Positions 22,912-31,433 of a stretch of DNA of 64,000 nt are shown piece by piece. This DNA comes from Pseudoglutamicibacter albus (GTDB lineage Bacteria; Actinomycetota; Actinomycetes; Actinomycetales; Micrococcaceae), in NCBI RefSeq assembly GCF_031458175.1, contig NZ_JAVDXX010000001.1:1674001-1738000 (forward strand), in the 5' to 3' direction. The position numbers and the translations under genes are program-made. A model generated the notes under the pieces. The model was given only the letters and a program-made list of their open reading frames with translations. It was not told where the DNA came from and did no database searches. The stretch's first letter is position 1. Every line of letters begins with the position of its first letter.

Positions 22912-23747
22912 GGGCCCAGTATGTCATTCGAGGCAGGGCGTTGCAGGTGGGTTCGCGTGAAGTCCAGACATTGGGCCAGGACCTGCTCAACACCATCGGG
23001 CTCTTTGCGCCAACGCCGCGTAGTGACCTCAACCGTGGCGGAGCCGCGCCAACCTGTTTCCCCCAGGTATTGCAGGGTCTCAGCGACCGGTTGGGTGCCC
23101 ATCCCCGGCGGAAGGTGCTCATCCTTACCGTTGTCGGTGCCATCGCACACGTGCAGGTGGGTCAACCGGGAACCTAACGCCTGGACTGCGGCCAGAGAAT
23201 CCGCACCGGCAATCGCGGCGTGCGAGAAATCCCAGGTCACAAAGTCATAGTCCAACGGGACCGGATCATAATGCGGACGATACATTTTGCTGTTCTGCTG
23301 CCCCGCGGCACGCCACGGGTACATGTTCTCCACCGCAATCACTACGCCGTATTCCTCGTTGGAGCGGCGCACACCTTCGGCGAAACCCGTCGCATACTTA
23401 CCCTGCCAACGGAACGGCGGATGCACCACAATTGTGCGGACCCCCAGCTCATGCGCCAACAGAACAGAGCGCTGAATCTTCTTCCACGCACCACCCCACA
23501 CTTGTTGCGTGAACAGCAGCGTCGGCGCGTGAATCGCAGCGACCGGCACCTGATACCGCTGCATCAAGGCATACAGCTCATCCCCGGTGCGGGTCGTCGA
23601 ATTGCCGGTCACCAGAACCTCGATGCCGTCATAGCCAAGATCCCGCGCCAACTGGAACGCCCGCTCAGGCCCCTTCGGGAACGCGCACGTAGTGGAAAGA
23701 TAAACCGGAACTCGTTCGGATGCAGATGACGATGGGTCAACAGACAA
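22908..23747 (-). CDS. Sugar phosphate isomerase/epimerase family TIM-barrel protein
   Basis: AP endonuclease 2/xylose isomerase-like TIM barrel, 279 aa; substrate unknown. Visible barrel pieces: LGYDGIEVLVTGNSTT, VAAIHAPTLLFTQQVWG, IVVHPPFRWQGKYA, AVENMYPWR, DFSHAAIAG, LTHLHVCDGTDNGKDEHLPP and VEVTTRRW. The metal-ligand-like residues (Glu in AVENMY, Asp in WDFSH, His in LHVCD) are present, so it is probably catalytic. It lies between ppx and proC, a conserved actinobacterial neighbourhood. Confidence 0.88.
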   Translation of the reverse strand: MSVDPSSSASERVPVYLSTTCAFPKGPERAFQLARDLGYDGIEVLVTGNSTTRTGDELYALMQRYQVPVAAIHAPTLLFTQQVWGGAWKKIQRSVLLAHELGVRTIVVHPPFRWQGKYATGFAEGVRRSNEEYGVVIAVENMYPWRAAGQQNSKMYRPHYDPVPLDYDFVTWDFSHAAIAGADSLAAVQALGSRLTHLHVCDGTDNGKDEHLPPGMGTQPVAETLQYLGETGWRGSATVEVTTRRWRKEPDGVEQVLAQCLDFTRTHLQRPASNDILGP

Positions 23748-23755
23748 CGTAACTC

Positions 23756-24772
23756 CTAGCGTGCCGGCGGGACCAGGTGAAGGTTCTCCTTGAGGGCATC
23801 AACATCACCCACACCAGCGTACTCGTCATCGATCACATCGTGATCCCGCAACAGGCGATCAAAGCGGTGCATCAAAAGGCCTTCGCGCAACGCCCACGGG
23901 CAAATCCGGACCTGCTTGACCTCCAGCTTCTCCATCACCATCTCAGCGGCGACAGCACCTGCCAACAGCTGCGGGGCGCGAATCGGAGACACACCATCCA
24001 GGTGTGCCCGCTCATCGAAGGACAACGAGACCAGCTTCTCAGCCCATTTGCGAACGTCCTTCAACGTCAAGGTGCGCACCAAGAAGGGGCCGTCCGCCTC
24101 CGATGCCGCGCCACTCATACGCGCCAACGTGCGGAACGTCTTCGATGTTGCGACCACCAAATCAGGCTCGACCTGATCCGCGAACTGACGCAACGGCTCC
24201 TCGATGACCCCGGCGATATATTCGCGCAAACGCCCCACGAGCGCTTCTTTGGGTGGGTCGCCCGGCAGAAAGTCCTTAGTCAACCGAGCCGCACCCAACG
24301 GCATCGAAACCGCCAAATCAGGGAACTCGTTACGGCCGATCGCAACCTCAAACGAGCCGCCACCGATATCCAAAACCATCAGATCTCGCACACCCCAGCC
24401 GAACCAGCGGCGGGCAGCGAAGAACGTCATCGCCGATTCTTCCTCCCCCGTCAGCTCCTGAAGCTTAACCCCAGACAACTGCTCAACCTGGCGAATAATG
24501 TCCGGGCCGTTCAACGCCTCACGCAGCGCGGAAGTACAAAACGCCAAAAGGTCTTCGGCCCTGTGGCGGCGGGCGAAATCCACGGCCTCATCCACGAAAG
24601 ACAACAACGCCTGCCGGCCCTCATCCGTCACCGCGCCGCGCGGATCAAGATAGCGCACCAACGAAAGCTGCTGCTTATAGGAGGCGAACGCCGTGGGGCG
24701 GGCACCCGGGAACGCATCCACGAGCAATAAGTGGACCGTGTTGGAGCCAATATCCAAAACACCTAAACGCAC
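23756..24772 (-). CDS. ppx: Ppx/GppA family exopolyphosphatase
   Basis: Degrades polyphosphate or pppGpp; ASKHA fold, cytoplasmic. 338 aa, the short actinobacterial form without the HD-type C-terminal domain. Phosphate-binding motifs: LDIGSNTVHLLLVDA (6-20), LTGEEESAMTF, and VLDIGGGSFEVAIG. The gene starts 8 nt after topA ends, so it is probably co-transcribed with topA. Confidence 0.92.
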   Translation of the reverse strand: MRLGVLDIGSNTVHLLLVDAFPGARPTAFASYKQQLSLVRYLDPRGAVTDEGRQALLSFVDEAVDFARRHRAEDLLAFCTSALREALNGPDIIRQVEQLSGVKLQELTGEEESAMTFFAARRWFGWGVRDLMVLDIGGGSFEVAIGRNEFPDLAVSMPLGAARLTKDFLPGDPPKEALVGRLREYIAGVIEEPLRQFADQVEPDLVVATSKTFRTLARMSGAASEADGPFLVRTLTLKDVRKWAEKLVSLSFDERAHLDGVSPIRAPQLLAGAVAAEMVMEKLEVKQVRICPWALREGLLMHRFDRLLRDHDVIDDEYAGVGDVDALKENLHLVPPAR

Positions 24773-24780
24773 GGCGCAGC

Positions 24781-27618
24781 CTACTCGCTCTTCTTCTTAG
24801 CGGTCGAGGTTCGCTTGGTCGCGGTTGCCTTCGTTGCCGTGGTTTTCTTTGCAGCCGTGCTCTTGCGTGCTGCCGGTTTCTTCGCCGCAGCGCCCTTCTT
24901 CGCTGCCGTCTTCTTCGTGGCAGTGCCGCCCTTCGCGGCGACCTTGGCGCGCTTCTCCATGAGCAAGTCAACCGCTTGCTCCTTGGTCAACTGCTCAACA
25001 GTGGTGCCACGAGGAATCGTCACGTTCGTCTTACCATCCGTGATGTAATCACCGAAACGGCCTGACTTCACAACGATCTTCCCGCCCGAATTCGGGTCCT
25101 CACCGAATTCAGCCAACGGCGGCTTAGCGGCCCCGCGGCCACGCTGCTTAGGCTGAGCATAAATCTCACGGGCTTTCTCCTCAGTGACCGTGAAAATCTC
25201 TTCCTCGCTCTGCAGCGAACGGTAATCCGTGCCCTTCTTCAAGTACGGACCAAAGCGACCATTCGCTGCCACAATCTCCGAACCATCGGAATCCGTGCCC
25301 ACATGCCGCGGAAGCGACATCAACTTCACGGCCTCCTCGAACGTGACCGTGGCAGGGCTCATGCCCTTAAACAAGCTCGCCGTCTTAGGTTTCTTCTTAG
25401 CCGGCTTCTTCTTAGGTTTCGGGTTCCCGTTCTTGTAATACTCGGTCGGGATCGAATCGTAATAAGCCTGAAGTTCTTCCTCCGTCATCTCCGGAATAAC
25501 CTCAGTCACATACGGTCCATAACGGCCGTCCTTAGCCACAATCATGTGTCCAGTCTCCGGGTGGCGGCCCAGCTCGCGGTCCCCCTCAACCGCGGCATCC
25601 ATGAGTTCCTGGGCCTTCTGCGGCGTCAACTCATCCGGAGCCAAATCCTCCGGAACGTTCGCACGCAACGGCTCCTTGCCCGGCTCAGCATCCTCAGGCA
25701 GAGACTTCTCAAGATACGGACCGAACTTACCCACACGCAACGTGATGTCATCGGTGATCTTGATCGAGTTGATCGCCCGTGCATCAATCTCTCCCAGGTG
25801 ATCCACCACGCTCTTCAAACCGGCATCTGCGGTGTCACCGAAGTAGAACGAAGACAACCAGTCCTCATTCTTCAACTGACCGGCGGCAATCTTATCCAGA
25901 TCGTCCTCAAGACGAGCCGTGAAATCGTAATCCACGTACTGGCCGAAATGCTCCTCCAGCAAACGGATCACCGAAAACGCAGTCCACGAAGGAACCAAAG
26001 CCCCGCCACGTTTAGTGACGTAACCGCGATCCATGATCGTGGAAATCGTTGGCGCATACGTCGACGGACGGCCAATCTCACGCTTCTCAAGCTCAGCCAC
26101 AATCGAGGCTTCCGTGTACCGGGCCGGAGGCGTGGTCTTATGCCCCGCCGCCTCGACGTCCTGGCTCGTCAACGAATCCCCTTCAGCCAGCTTCGGCAAC
26201 CGGACCTGCTGACCCTTCTCCTTCGCCTCCTCGCTCTTACCTTCCTCATAAGCAGCAAGGAAACCCTGGAACGTAATCACCGTGCCCGATGCCGAAAACT
26301 CAGCCACCCGGCCATCCGCGGCCTTACCTTGAACCTTGACCGTGGCCGTCGAACCCTTCGCATCAGCCATCTGCGAGGCAACCGTACGCTTCCAGATCAG
26401 CTCATACAAACGGAACTCATCCGGGCTCAAAACCCCCTTGACCTGAGCCGGGGTACGGAACGAATCACCTGCCGGACGGATCGCCTCGTGAGCCTCCTGC
26501 GCCGCCGCATTCTTCGACGAATACACGCGCGGCTTCGGCGCAACATGATCCGCTCCGTACAGCTCCGTGATCTGCCGGCGAGCAGCGCTAACCGCCTCAG
26601 ACGAAAGGCTCACCGAATCCGTACGCATATACGTGATGAAACCGTTCTCATATAGACGCTGAGCAACCTGCATCGTCACCCTGGACGAGAAACGCAACCT
26701 ACGCGAAGCATCCTGCTGCAGAGTCGAGGTCGTAAACGGCGCAAAAGGACGACGCGTGTACGGCTTCTCCTCAACCGAGACCACCGAACACGTCGCCCCA
26801 GCCAACCCCTCAGCCAAAGACGACGCATCGGCTTCCTTCAAAACCAGCACATCGGCCTTCGCCGCCGCCGGACGCAACTGGCCCTCATCGTTGAAGTCAC
26901 GGCCCGAAGCCACGCGGCGGCCATCAACCTGCGTCAAGCGTGCACGGAACGCCTCACCCGTACCAGCAACGAACTCACCGGAAACATCCCAATACTCGGC
27001 CGGAACGAACGCCATCCGTTCACGCTCACGCTCAACCACCAAACGCGTAGCAACAGACTGCACACGGCCCGCCGAAAGGCCCGGCCCCACCTTGCGCCAC
27101 AGAACCGGCGAAATCTCATAACCGTAGAGACGGTCCAAAATACGGCGGGTCTCTTGCGCATCCACCAGATCCATATCCAGATCCCGCAGATTCTCAAGAG
27201 CACGCTGAACCGACTCTTTAGTGATCTCTGTGAACGTCATCCGGTACACCGGCACCTTAGGCTTCAAAACCTCCAAAAGGTGCCAAGAAATCGCTTCACC
27301 CTCACGGTCAGCATCCGTCGCCAGATACAAAGCATCAGCATCTTTCAGCTCACGCTTCAGATCCGTGACCCGCTTCTTCTTATCCGGGTACACCACGTAA
27401 TACGGCTCAAAACCATGATCAACGTCCACAGCGAACTTACCCACGGAGGTCTTCTTCAACTCCGCAGGCAACTCTTTAGGTTGCGGCAAATCACGAATAT
27501 GCCCCACAGACGCATCCACGACGAAGCCATCGCCCAAATACTTAGCGATGGACTTACTCTTCGCCGGGGACTCAACGATCACGAGTTTTTTACCGGTTTT
27601 ATTCTTAGTGGCGGGCAC
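24781..27618 (-). CDS. topA: DNA topoisomerase I
   Basis: Type IA topoisomerase that relaxes negative supercoils. 945 aa. N-terminal TOPRIM with VIVESPAKSKSIAKYLG and the acidic ATDADREGEAISWH; catalytic Tyr in ENGFITYMRTDS (near 330). The C-terminus has the repeated actinobacterial topo C-terminal modules (GRFGPYLKKG, GRYGPYVTEV, GRFGDYITDG) and no Cys4 zinc fingers, then a Lys/Ala/Thr-rich tail of ~45 residues, which aids processivity in mycobacterial TopA. First gene of the minus-strand operon down to proC. Confidence 0.97.
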   Translation of the reverse strand: MPATKNKTGKKLVIVESPAKSKSIAKYLGDGFVVDASVGHIRDLPQPKELPAELKKTSVGKFAVDVDHGFEPYYVVYPDKKKRVTDLKRELKDADALYLATDADREGEAISWHLLEVLKPKVPVYRMTFTEITKESVQRALENLRDLDMDLVDAQETRRILDRLYGYEISPVLWRKVGPGLSAGRVQSVATRLVVERERERMAFVPAEYWDVSGEFVAGTGEAFRARLTQVDGRRVASGRDFNDEGQLRPAAAKADVLVLKEADASSLAEGLAGATCSVVSVEEKPYTRRPFAPFTTSTLQQDASRRLRFSSRVTMQVAQRLYENGFITYMRTDSVSLSSEAVSAARRQITELYGADHVAPKPRVYSSKNAAAQEAHEAIRPAGDSFRTPAQVKGVLSPDEFRLYELIWKRTVASQMADAKGSTATVKVQGKAADGRVAEFSASGTVITFQGFLAAYEEGKSEEAKEKGQQVRLPKLAEGDSLTSQDVEAAGHKTTPPARYTEASIVAELEKREIGRPSTYAPTISTIMDRGYVTKRGGALVPSWTAFSVIRLLEEHFGQYVDYDFTARLEDDLDKIAAGQLKNEDWLSSFYFGDTADAGLKSVVDHLGEIDARAINSIKITDDITLRVGKFGPYLEKSLPEDAEPGKEPLRANVPEDLAPDELTPQKAQELMDAAVEGDRELGRHPETGHMIVAKDGRYGPYVTEVIPEMTEEELQAYYDSIPTEYYKNGNPKPKKKPAKKKPKTASLFKGMSPATVTFEEAVKLMSLPRHVGTDSDGSEIVAANGRFGPYLKKGTDYRSLQSEEEIFTVTEEKAREIYAQPKQRGRGAAKPPLAEFGEDPNSGGKIVVKSGRFGDYITDGKTNVTIPRGTTVEQLTKEQAVDLLMEKRAKVAAKGGTATKKTAAKKGAAAKKPAARKSTAAKKTTATKATATKRTSTAKKKSE

Positions 27619-27844
27619 TGCTCTCCTTGAAACCCGACATGTTCAACACACCGAACGGTGCGCTACTCAACAGTTCCTAACCCTAGCGTGCCAAACCGAT
27701 CTCGCGCTTGTCACCACACATTCACGTGTCACCACGAGTTAATCTGTAGCGCTGAATCTAGGGTTGCGGCCCTGGGTTTACGGTTGCCGTACTGGGTTGC
27801 GTTTGCGGCCCCGAGGTTCGTTCTGAGCAGCCGCGTTCGCCGCG

Positions 27845-28669
27845 TCAGAACCCGTCTTCACCAGGGAACGGCTGCGTGCGGTCCGGCAAGCCTGACAGTA
27901 AATAGTATGTACGCCGGCGCGGAACGGCCGGGTCATCAGCTTCACGCGAACGAGCCGTGAACTCCTTCTCTAATTCGTTGATGCGCCGCAAAAACTCTTT
28001 CTCGTTCTCCTCATCTAGGAACAGCGACCCGAAATACATGTACGCCGATGCCGGGATCTCTGAATCATGGCGGCGGTTCTTCTCCCGGAACTCGATTTCC
28101 GCGACCAGTTTCTCCCGGTAGGTATCCAAACGGGTTTGCGCATAATTAGTCAGCTGCGAGTACTGCCCACCGCGGGAGGCCGTCACCACAGAATCCCCCA
28201 TAGCCCGCCAATGCCGTTCACGGCCATCACTGTTGGCCCCTTTAGGTGGTGAAACCCGCTCCACCAGACCGAAACGCTCCAACTCACGCAAGTGATAACT
28301 CATCGCCGACGGGGTGAGACCCGTCAACTCCGCAAGCTCAGTAGCCGTACGCGTAGCCCGCGAACCTATCAGCTCATCGATCACCAAAACCCGCGCCCGA
28401 TGCGTCAACGCCTTAATCGCTTTCGGGTCCGTCACCACAATCTGGCGGCCACCACCAGCCTTGAGCCCTGCAGCAGGAGTCTCTGCAGCAGGGGCCTCTG
28501 TGGCAGGGGTTTCTGTGGCAGGAGTTTCCTCCCCGGTAGGCTCCGGCGCATCGGTGTTTGCTGCATTGGTGTTTGCCGCATTGGTGTGTGTCGCGGCGGT
28601 GTCTGCCGCAGCGGTGGTTTCAGCGGGGCTCGCTGATGTCGGCTCAGGAGCTTCAGGAGTAGGTAGCAC
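27845..28669 (-). CDS. ArsR-like winged-helix regulator with low-complexity N-terminus
   Basis: About 274 aa. The GTG at 28669 is chosen because AGGGGG lies six nt before it; a longer frame reaches 28723 without such a site. Residues ~1-75 are Ala/Thr/Glu/Pro repeats (AANTNAANTDAPEP, ETPATEAPAAETPAAG). A winged helix follows: IKALTHRARVLVIDELIGSR, LAELTGLTPSAMSYHLRELE, FGLVERV. The C-terminal half is helical and charged. It sits upstream of topA on the same strand; target and ligand are unknown. Confidence 0.82.
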   Translation of the reverse strand: MLPTPEAPEPTSASPAETTAAADTAATHTNAANTNAANTDAPEPTGEETPATETPATEAPAAETPAAGLKAGGGRQIVVTDPKAIKALTHRARVLVIDELIGSRATRTATELAELTGLTPSAMSYHLRELERFGLVERVSPPKGANSDGRERHWRAMGDSVVTASRGGQYSQLTNYAQTRLDTYREKLVAEIEFREKNRRHDSEIPASAYMYFGSLFLDEENEKEFLRRINELEKEFTARSREADDPAVPRRRTYYLLSGLPDRTQPFPGEDGF

Positions 28670-28798
28670 GGATATCCCCCTGGCAACAGTGAGAAAGCCA
28701 GGAAGTACCCAGCACAAACACAATATGCAGAAAGAACTACAGATTAAATAATTATCTCACATTGTGGGATGGGTCACAGAAATAGCTCCAGACTCCGC

Positions 28799-30430
28799 TC
28801 ATTCGATCACCAAGAGCCCTTGCCGCACCAACGTGGCCGCAAAATCAACCAAGTCCCGAACCTGCCGTTGCGTGCCGTGCTGGCCGGCTGCCGCATCGGC
28901 ATCGGCATCGGCATCGAGAGCATCGTCCGTCATGAGTTCAACGACAGCGGCGGCTAATGCACCCACCGGAACATCACCATCGCAGGCTGAAACCAAACCA
29001 GCCTGTTCCGTCGTCAACGCATGCGTACGCCGCAGCCCCGAGCCCTGCCGCAACACGATCATCTGCGGATGCGGATCCAAAGGCCGCCCATACGTCTCAG
29101 TCGTCACATCCTCGGCAACGACAGCCCGCGCTGAGGCCACATCGAGCCCCACCAACGCATCGGCCGCATCAATCTCACGCTTCAACCACGGCCCCAAAGG
29201 GGAATCCACCTCACGCAAAACCTCCTCAAACACGCGCCCCACACCATGCGCACGCCCCACCTCCGGGCGCCTCAACCACACATAACCGAACCCCACGCCC
29301 TCAACATCACGCGAGGCGAAATCCTCAAGATACTCACCGAAACGACGCTGCGCTGCCACCGGATCCCGGTCCTCAGAGGCATCCCGCAACCACATCTGCG
29401 CATAATCGGCAGGCGACTCAACATCACGCTGAATCACCCACGCCTCAAGCCCCTGAGGAGTCCAGTCATCCAAACGCTGAGCCCAATGAGCACCAGAAGG
29501 GATCTCCCAGTTCGCCAACATCTGAGCCGTACCGCCCGGCGCTAAAACATCACCCAAGCCGCGCCACAAAGTCTCAACCAGCTGATCCCCCGGCAAGCCC
29601 CCATCCCGGTACGTGAAACGGTCCTCCTCCGATTCCCCCACCGTGCGCGGAGTAATCACAAACGGCGGATTCGACACCACCACATCAAACTGCCGCCCAG
29701 CCACAGGCTCCAACAACGAACCCTGCAGCAAAGTGAGGCGCGCATCCATATCAGCGGGATCGATACCCAACTGCTCATAGTTCAGCAACGCATTGAAACG
29801 CGTGAACGCCAACGCACGCCCCGAAAGGTCAGTCGCCGTGACGTGCCCGGCATGCCGCAACAAATGAAACGTCTGAATACCGCACCCAACACCCACGTCC
29901 AACGCCGTATCAACGTCACGGCGAACCGTATTGGCCGCCAACGTCAACGACGCCTGACCAATCCCCAACACATGGTCCTTACGCAAAACACCCTCACGAT
30001 GATGCGCCCCAACATCCGAAGCCACCCACAGCTCAAGCCCATCATCAGCCGCATGCGGGCGAAGATCTACGGCTGCCCGCACTCCGCCACCCGGGGCCGG
30101 CTCCACCAAGCCCAGCCGCATCAAACCCTCAACGCCAACACCCGGCATCGCTGCGCTCAGCTCAGCCGACTCAACCACACCACCCAACACGAAAACCCAC
30201 ACCAACGCCGCCAACCCGGCATCCGAACCGGCGGTCGGCGCGCCGGCGGCCCGGGCCTGCTCGACAGCCCAGCGGGCAGCCGCCGGCTGCTCACGAACCA
30301 GCGCATCCATCGCGTCCTCGCCCACCAACGCAACCACCGCATCGAACGTGAAGCGTGCCGCCACCAAATCAGCGCGCAAAACATCAACATCAGAAACGGA
30401 AGAAAACACTGGGAGATCCGGAGAAACCAT
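28799..30430 (-). CDS. Class I SAM-dependent methyltransferase (N5-Gln/N6-Ade type, NPPF motif)
   Basis: 543 aa. The N-terminal ~160 residues form a helical domain seen in a group of actinobacterial methyltransferases. The SAM fold follows: DTALDVGVGCGIQTFHLLR (motif I, near 192-210), VTATDLSGRALAFTRFNALL, and the catalytic NPPF in FDVVVSNPPFVITPRTV. NPPF/NPPY enzymes methylate amides or exocyclic amines (PrmC/RsmC-type), so a ribosomal or release-factor-like substrate is possible but not shown. Divergent from the GNAT gene. Confidence 0.88.
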   Translation of the reverse strand: MVSPDLPVFSSVSDVDVLRADLVAARFTFDAVVALVGEDAMDALVREQPAAARWAVEQARAAGAPTAGSDAGLAALVWVFVLGGVVESAELSAAMPGVGVEGLMRLGLVEPAPGGGVRAAVDLRPHAADDGLELWVASDVGAHHREGVLRKDHVLGIGQASLTLAANTVRRDVDTALDVGVGCGIQTFHLLRHAGHVTATDLSGRALAFTRFNALLNYEQLGIDPADMDARLTLLQGSLLEPVAGRQFDVVVSNPPFVITPRTVGESEEDRFTYRDGGLPGDQLVETLWRGLGDVLAPGGTAQMLANWEIPSGAHWAQRLDDWTPQGLEAWVIQRDVESPADYAQMWLRDASEDRDPVAAQRRFGEYLEDFASRDVEGVGFGYVWLRRPEVGRAHGVGRVFEEVLREVDSPLGPWLKREIDAADALVGLDVASARAVVAEDVTTETYGRPLDPHPQMIVLRQGSGLRRTHALTTEQAGLVSACDGDVPVGALAAAVVELMTDDALDADADADAAAGQHGTQRQVRDLVDFAATLVRQGLLVIE

Positions 30431-30501
30431 GACAACAGTCTAGGTAAAAGCTGTGAATTATTGCCGTTCACGGGACATACATTTCAGCGCACTCCTCGTT
30501 A

Positions 30502-30513
30502 CCTACCAGTAGG
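30502..30513. promoter_or_regulatory. Palindrome CCTACCAGTAGG before GNAT gene
   Basis: A 12-bp near-palindrome 15 bp before the GNAT start codon, in the divergent gap with the methyltransferase. It closely matches CCTACCGGTAGG at 41256, upstream of nth. Function unknown. Confidence 0.3.
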
Positions 30514-30528
30514 TTGTAGGCTCAACAC

Positions 30529-31227
30529 ATGAACGGTATTGCAAGCGATGAGCTCATCGGCACCTGGGTCAACGGCTGGGCCGAAGCCCGAGGCTTCGAC
30601 ACCTACCACGAAGGACCAGTCCACGCCTACCGCCGAACAGGTCAAGACGAAGCCCACTGGGAATACGTAGTCCACGAACCCGACAACGAACTGCTGAAAA
30701 AACTCGCACACATGATGCGCGAACACAGCGGTCAACGCCTCACCGTCTTCACCGAAGACCCAGACAGCATGCCCGAGAAAGTCCACGAAGTCGGGCTCAA
30801 AGTCGTAGCCAACCGCGAAGTCATGATGACCAGCCCCATGGCCGCGCAAGACGTCGAACCACCCATCACCGAAGACAGCCTCGTCTGGCATGAAAAACGC
30901 GACGGCGCCCACACCTGGGTCTCCCTCCACCGCCGCGAAGACGGAGCCGTTCTCGCCTCCGGACACATGGCGGCCATCGGCGACTACGCAGTCTTCGACC
31001 GCATCGTCACCGCACCAGACCAGCGCCGCAAGGGCTACGGAACACTCGTGACCCGCTACCTCGCATCCGTCGCAACCGAAACCGAAGCCGAATACGGCCT
31101 CCTCGTCGCCTCAACCGACGGCTACGAGCTCTACCACCACCTCGGCTGGACCCTACTCGGCGCGATGCTCGCAGTAGAAACCCCAGAAGAAGCAGACGAC
31201 GCCGCACGCACCGACCACACCAACTAA
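30529..31227 (+). CDS. GNAT family N-acetyltransferase
   Basis: 232 aa with a helical N-terminal half and a C-terminal GNAT core. The acetyl-CoA site reads FDRIVTAPDQRRKGYGTLVTRYL (motif A, R-x-x-G-x-G as RRKGYG), followed by GLLVASTDGYELYHHLGW (motif B). Substrate unknown; it lacks the long CoA-ligase-like region of Pat-type protein acetyltransferases. Single gene followed by a strong hairpin. Confidence 0.88.
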   Translation: MNGIASDELIGTWVNGWAEARGFDTYHEGPVHAYRRTGQDEAHWEYVVHEPDNELLKKLAHMMREHSGQRLTVFTEDPDSMPEKVHEVGLKVVANREVMMTSPMAAQDVEPPITEDSLVWHEKRDGAHTWVSLHRREDGAVLASGHMAAIGDYAVFDRIVTAPDQRRKGYGTLVTRYLASVATETEAEYGLLVASTDGYELYHHLGWTLLGAMLAVETPEEADDAARTDHTN

Positions 31228-31267
31228 CGCGCGTGAGCTGACCTGCTGAGCTGCGGCAATACGTTTC

Positions 31268-31304
31268 GGCGCCGCCCCTCCCGCACCTTGGGAGGGGCGG
31301 CGCC
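31268..31304. terminator. Strong hairpin after the GNAT gene
   Basis: GGCGCCGCCCCTCCC (31268-31282) and GGGAGGGGCGGCGCC (31290-31304) form a perfect 15-bp GC-rich stem with a 7-nt loop. A T-tract is missing; a short TTTAA follows. Confidence 0.7.
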
Positions 31305-31433
31305 ACGGCTTTAAGTCCACATCCGTGAAACAAGACGGTTGTTGCGCGGCTGTGGGTTGGCTGGCCGCGAGTTGGCTGGCCGTGAGGCGGGTGGGGCTCT
31401 GTGACGGCGTGGCTGTGGGAAGATGCAGGGGAT

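Noticed and set aside
24781-24930. Lys/Ala/Thr repeats at the topA 3' end as a tandem repeat element
   Set aside because: It encodes the ordinary basic tail of actinobacterial TopA.
25303-26655. 450-codon plus-strand frame opposite topA
   Set aside because: Antisense shadow of topA with biased composition; no motif.
28430-28650. Ala/Thr/Glu/Pro codon repeats as a possible CRISPR or minisatellite
   Set aside because: Units are irregular and in frame with a low-complexity protein arm; no spacers of constant length.
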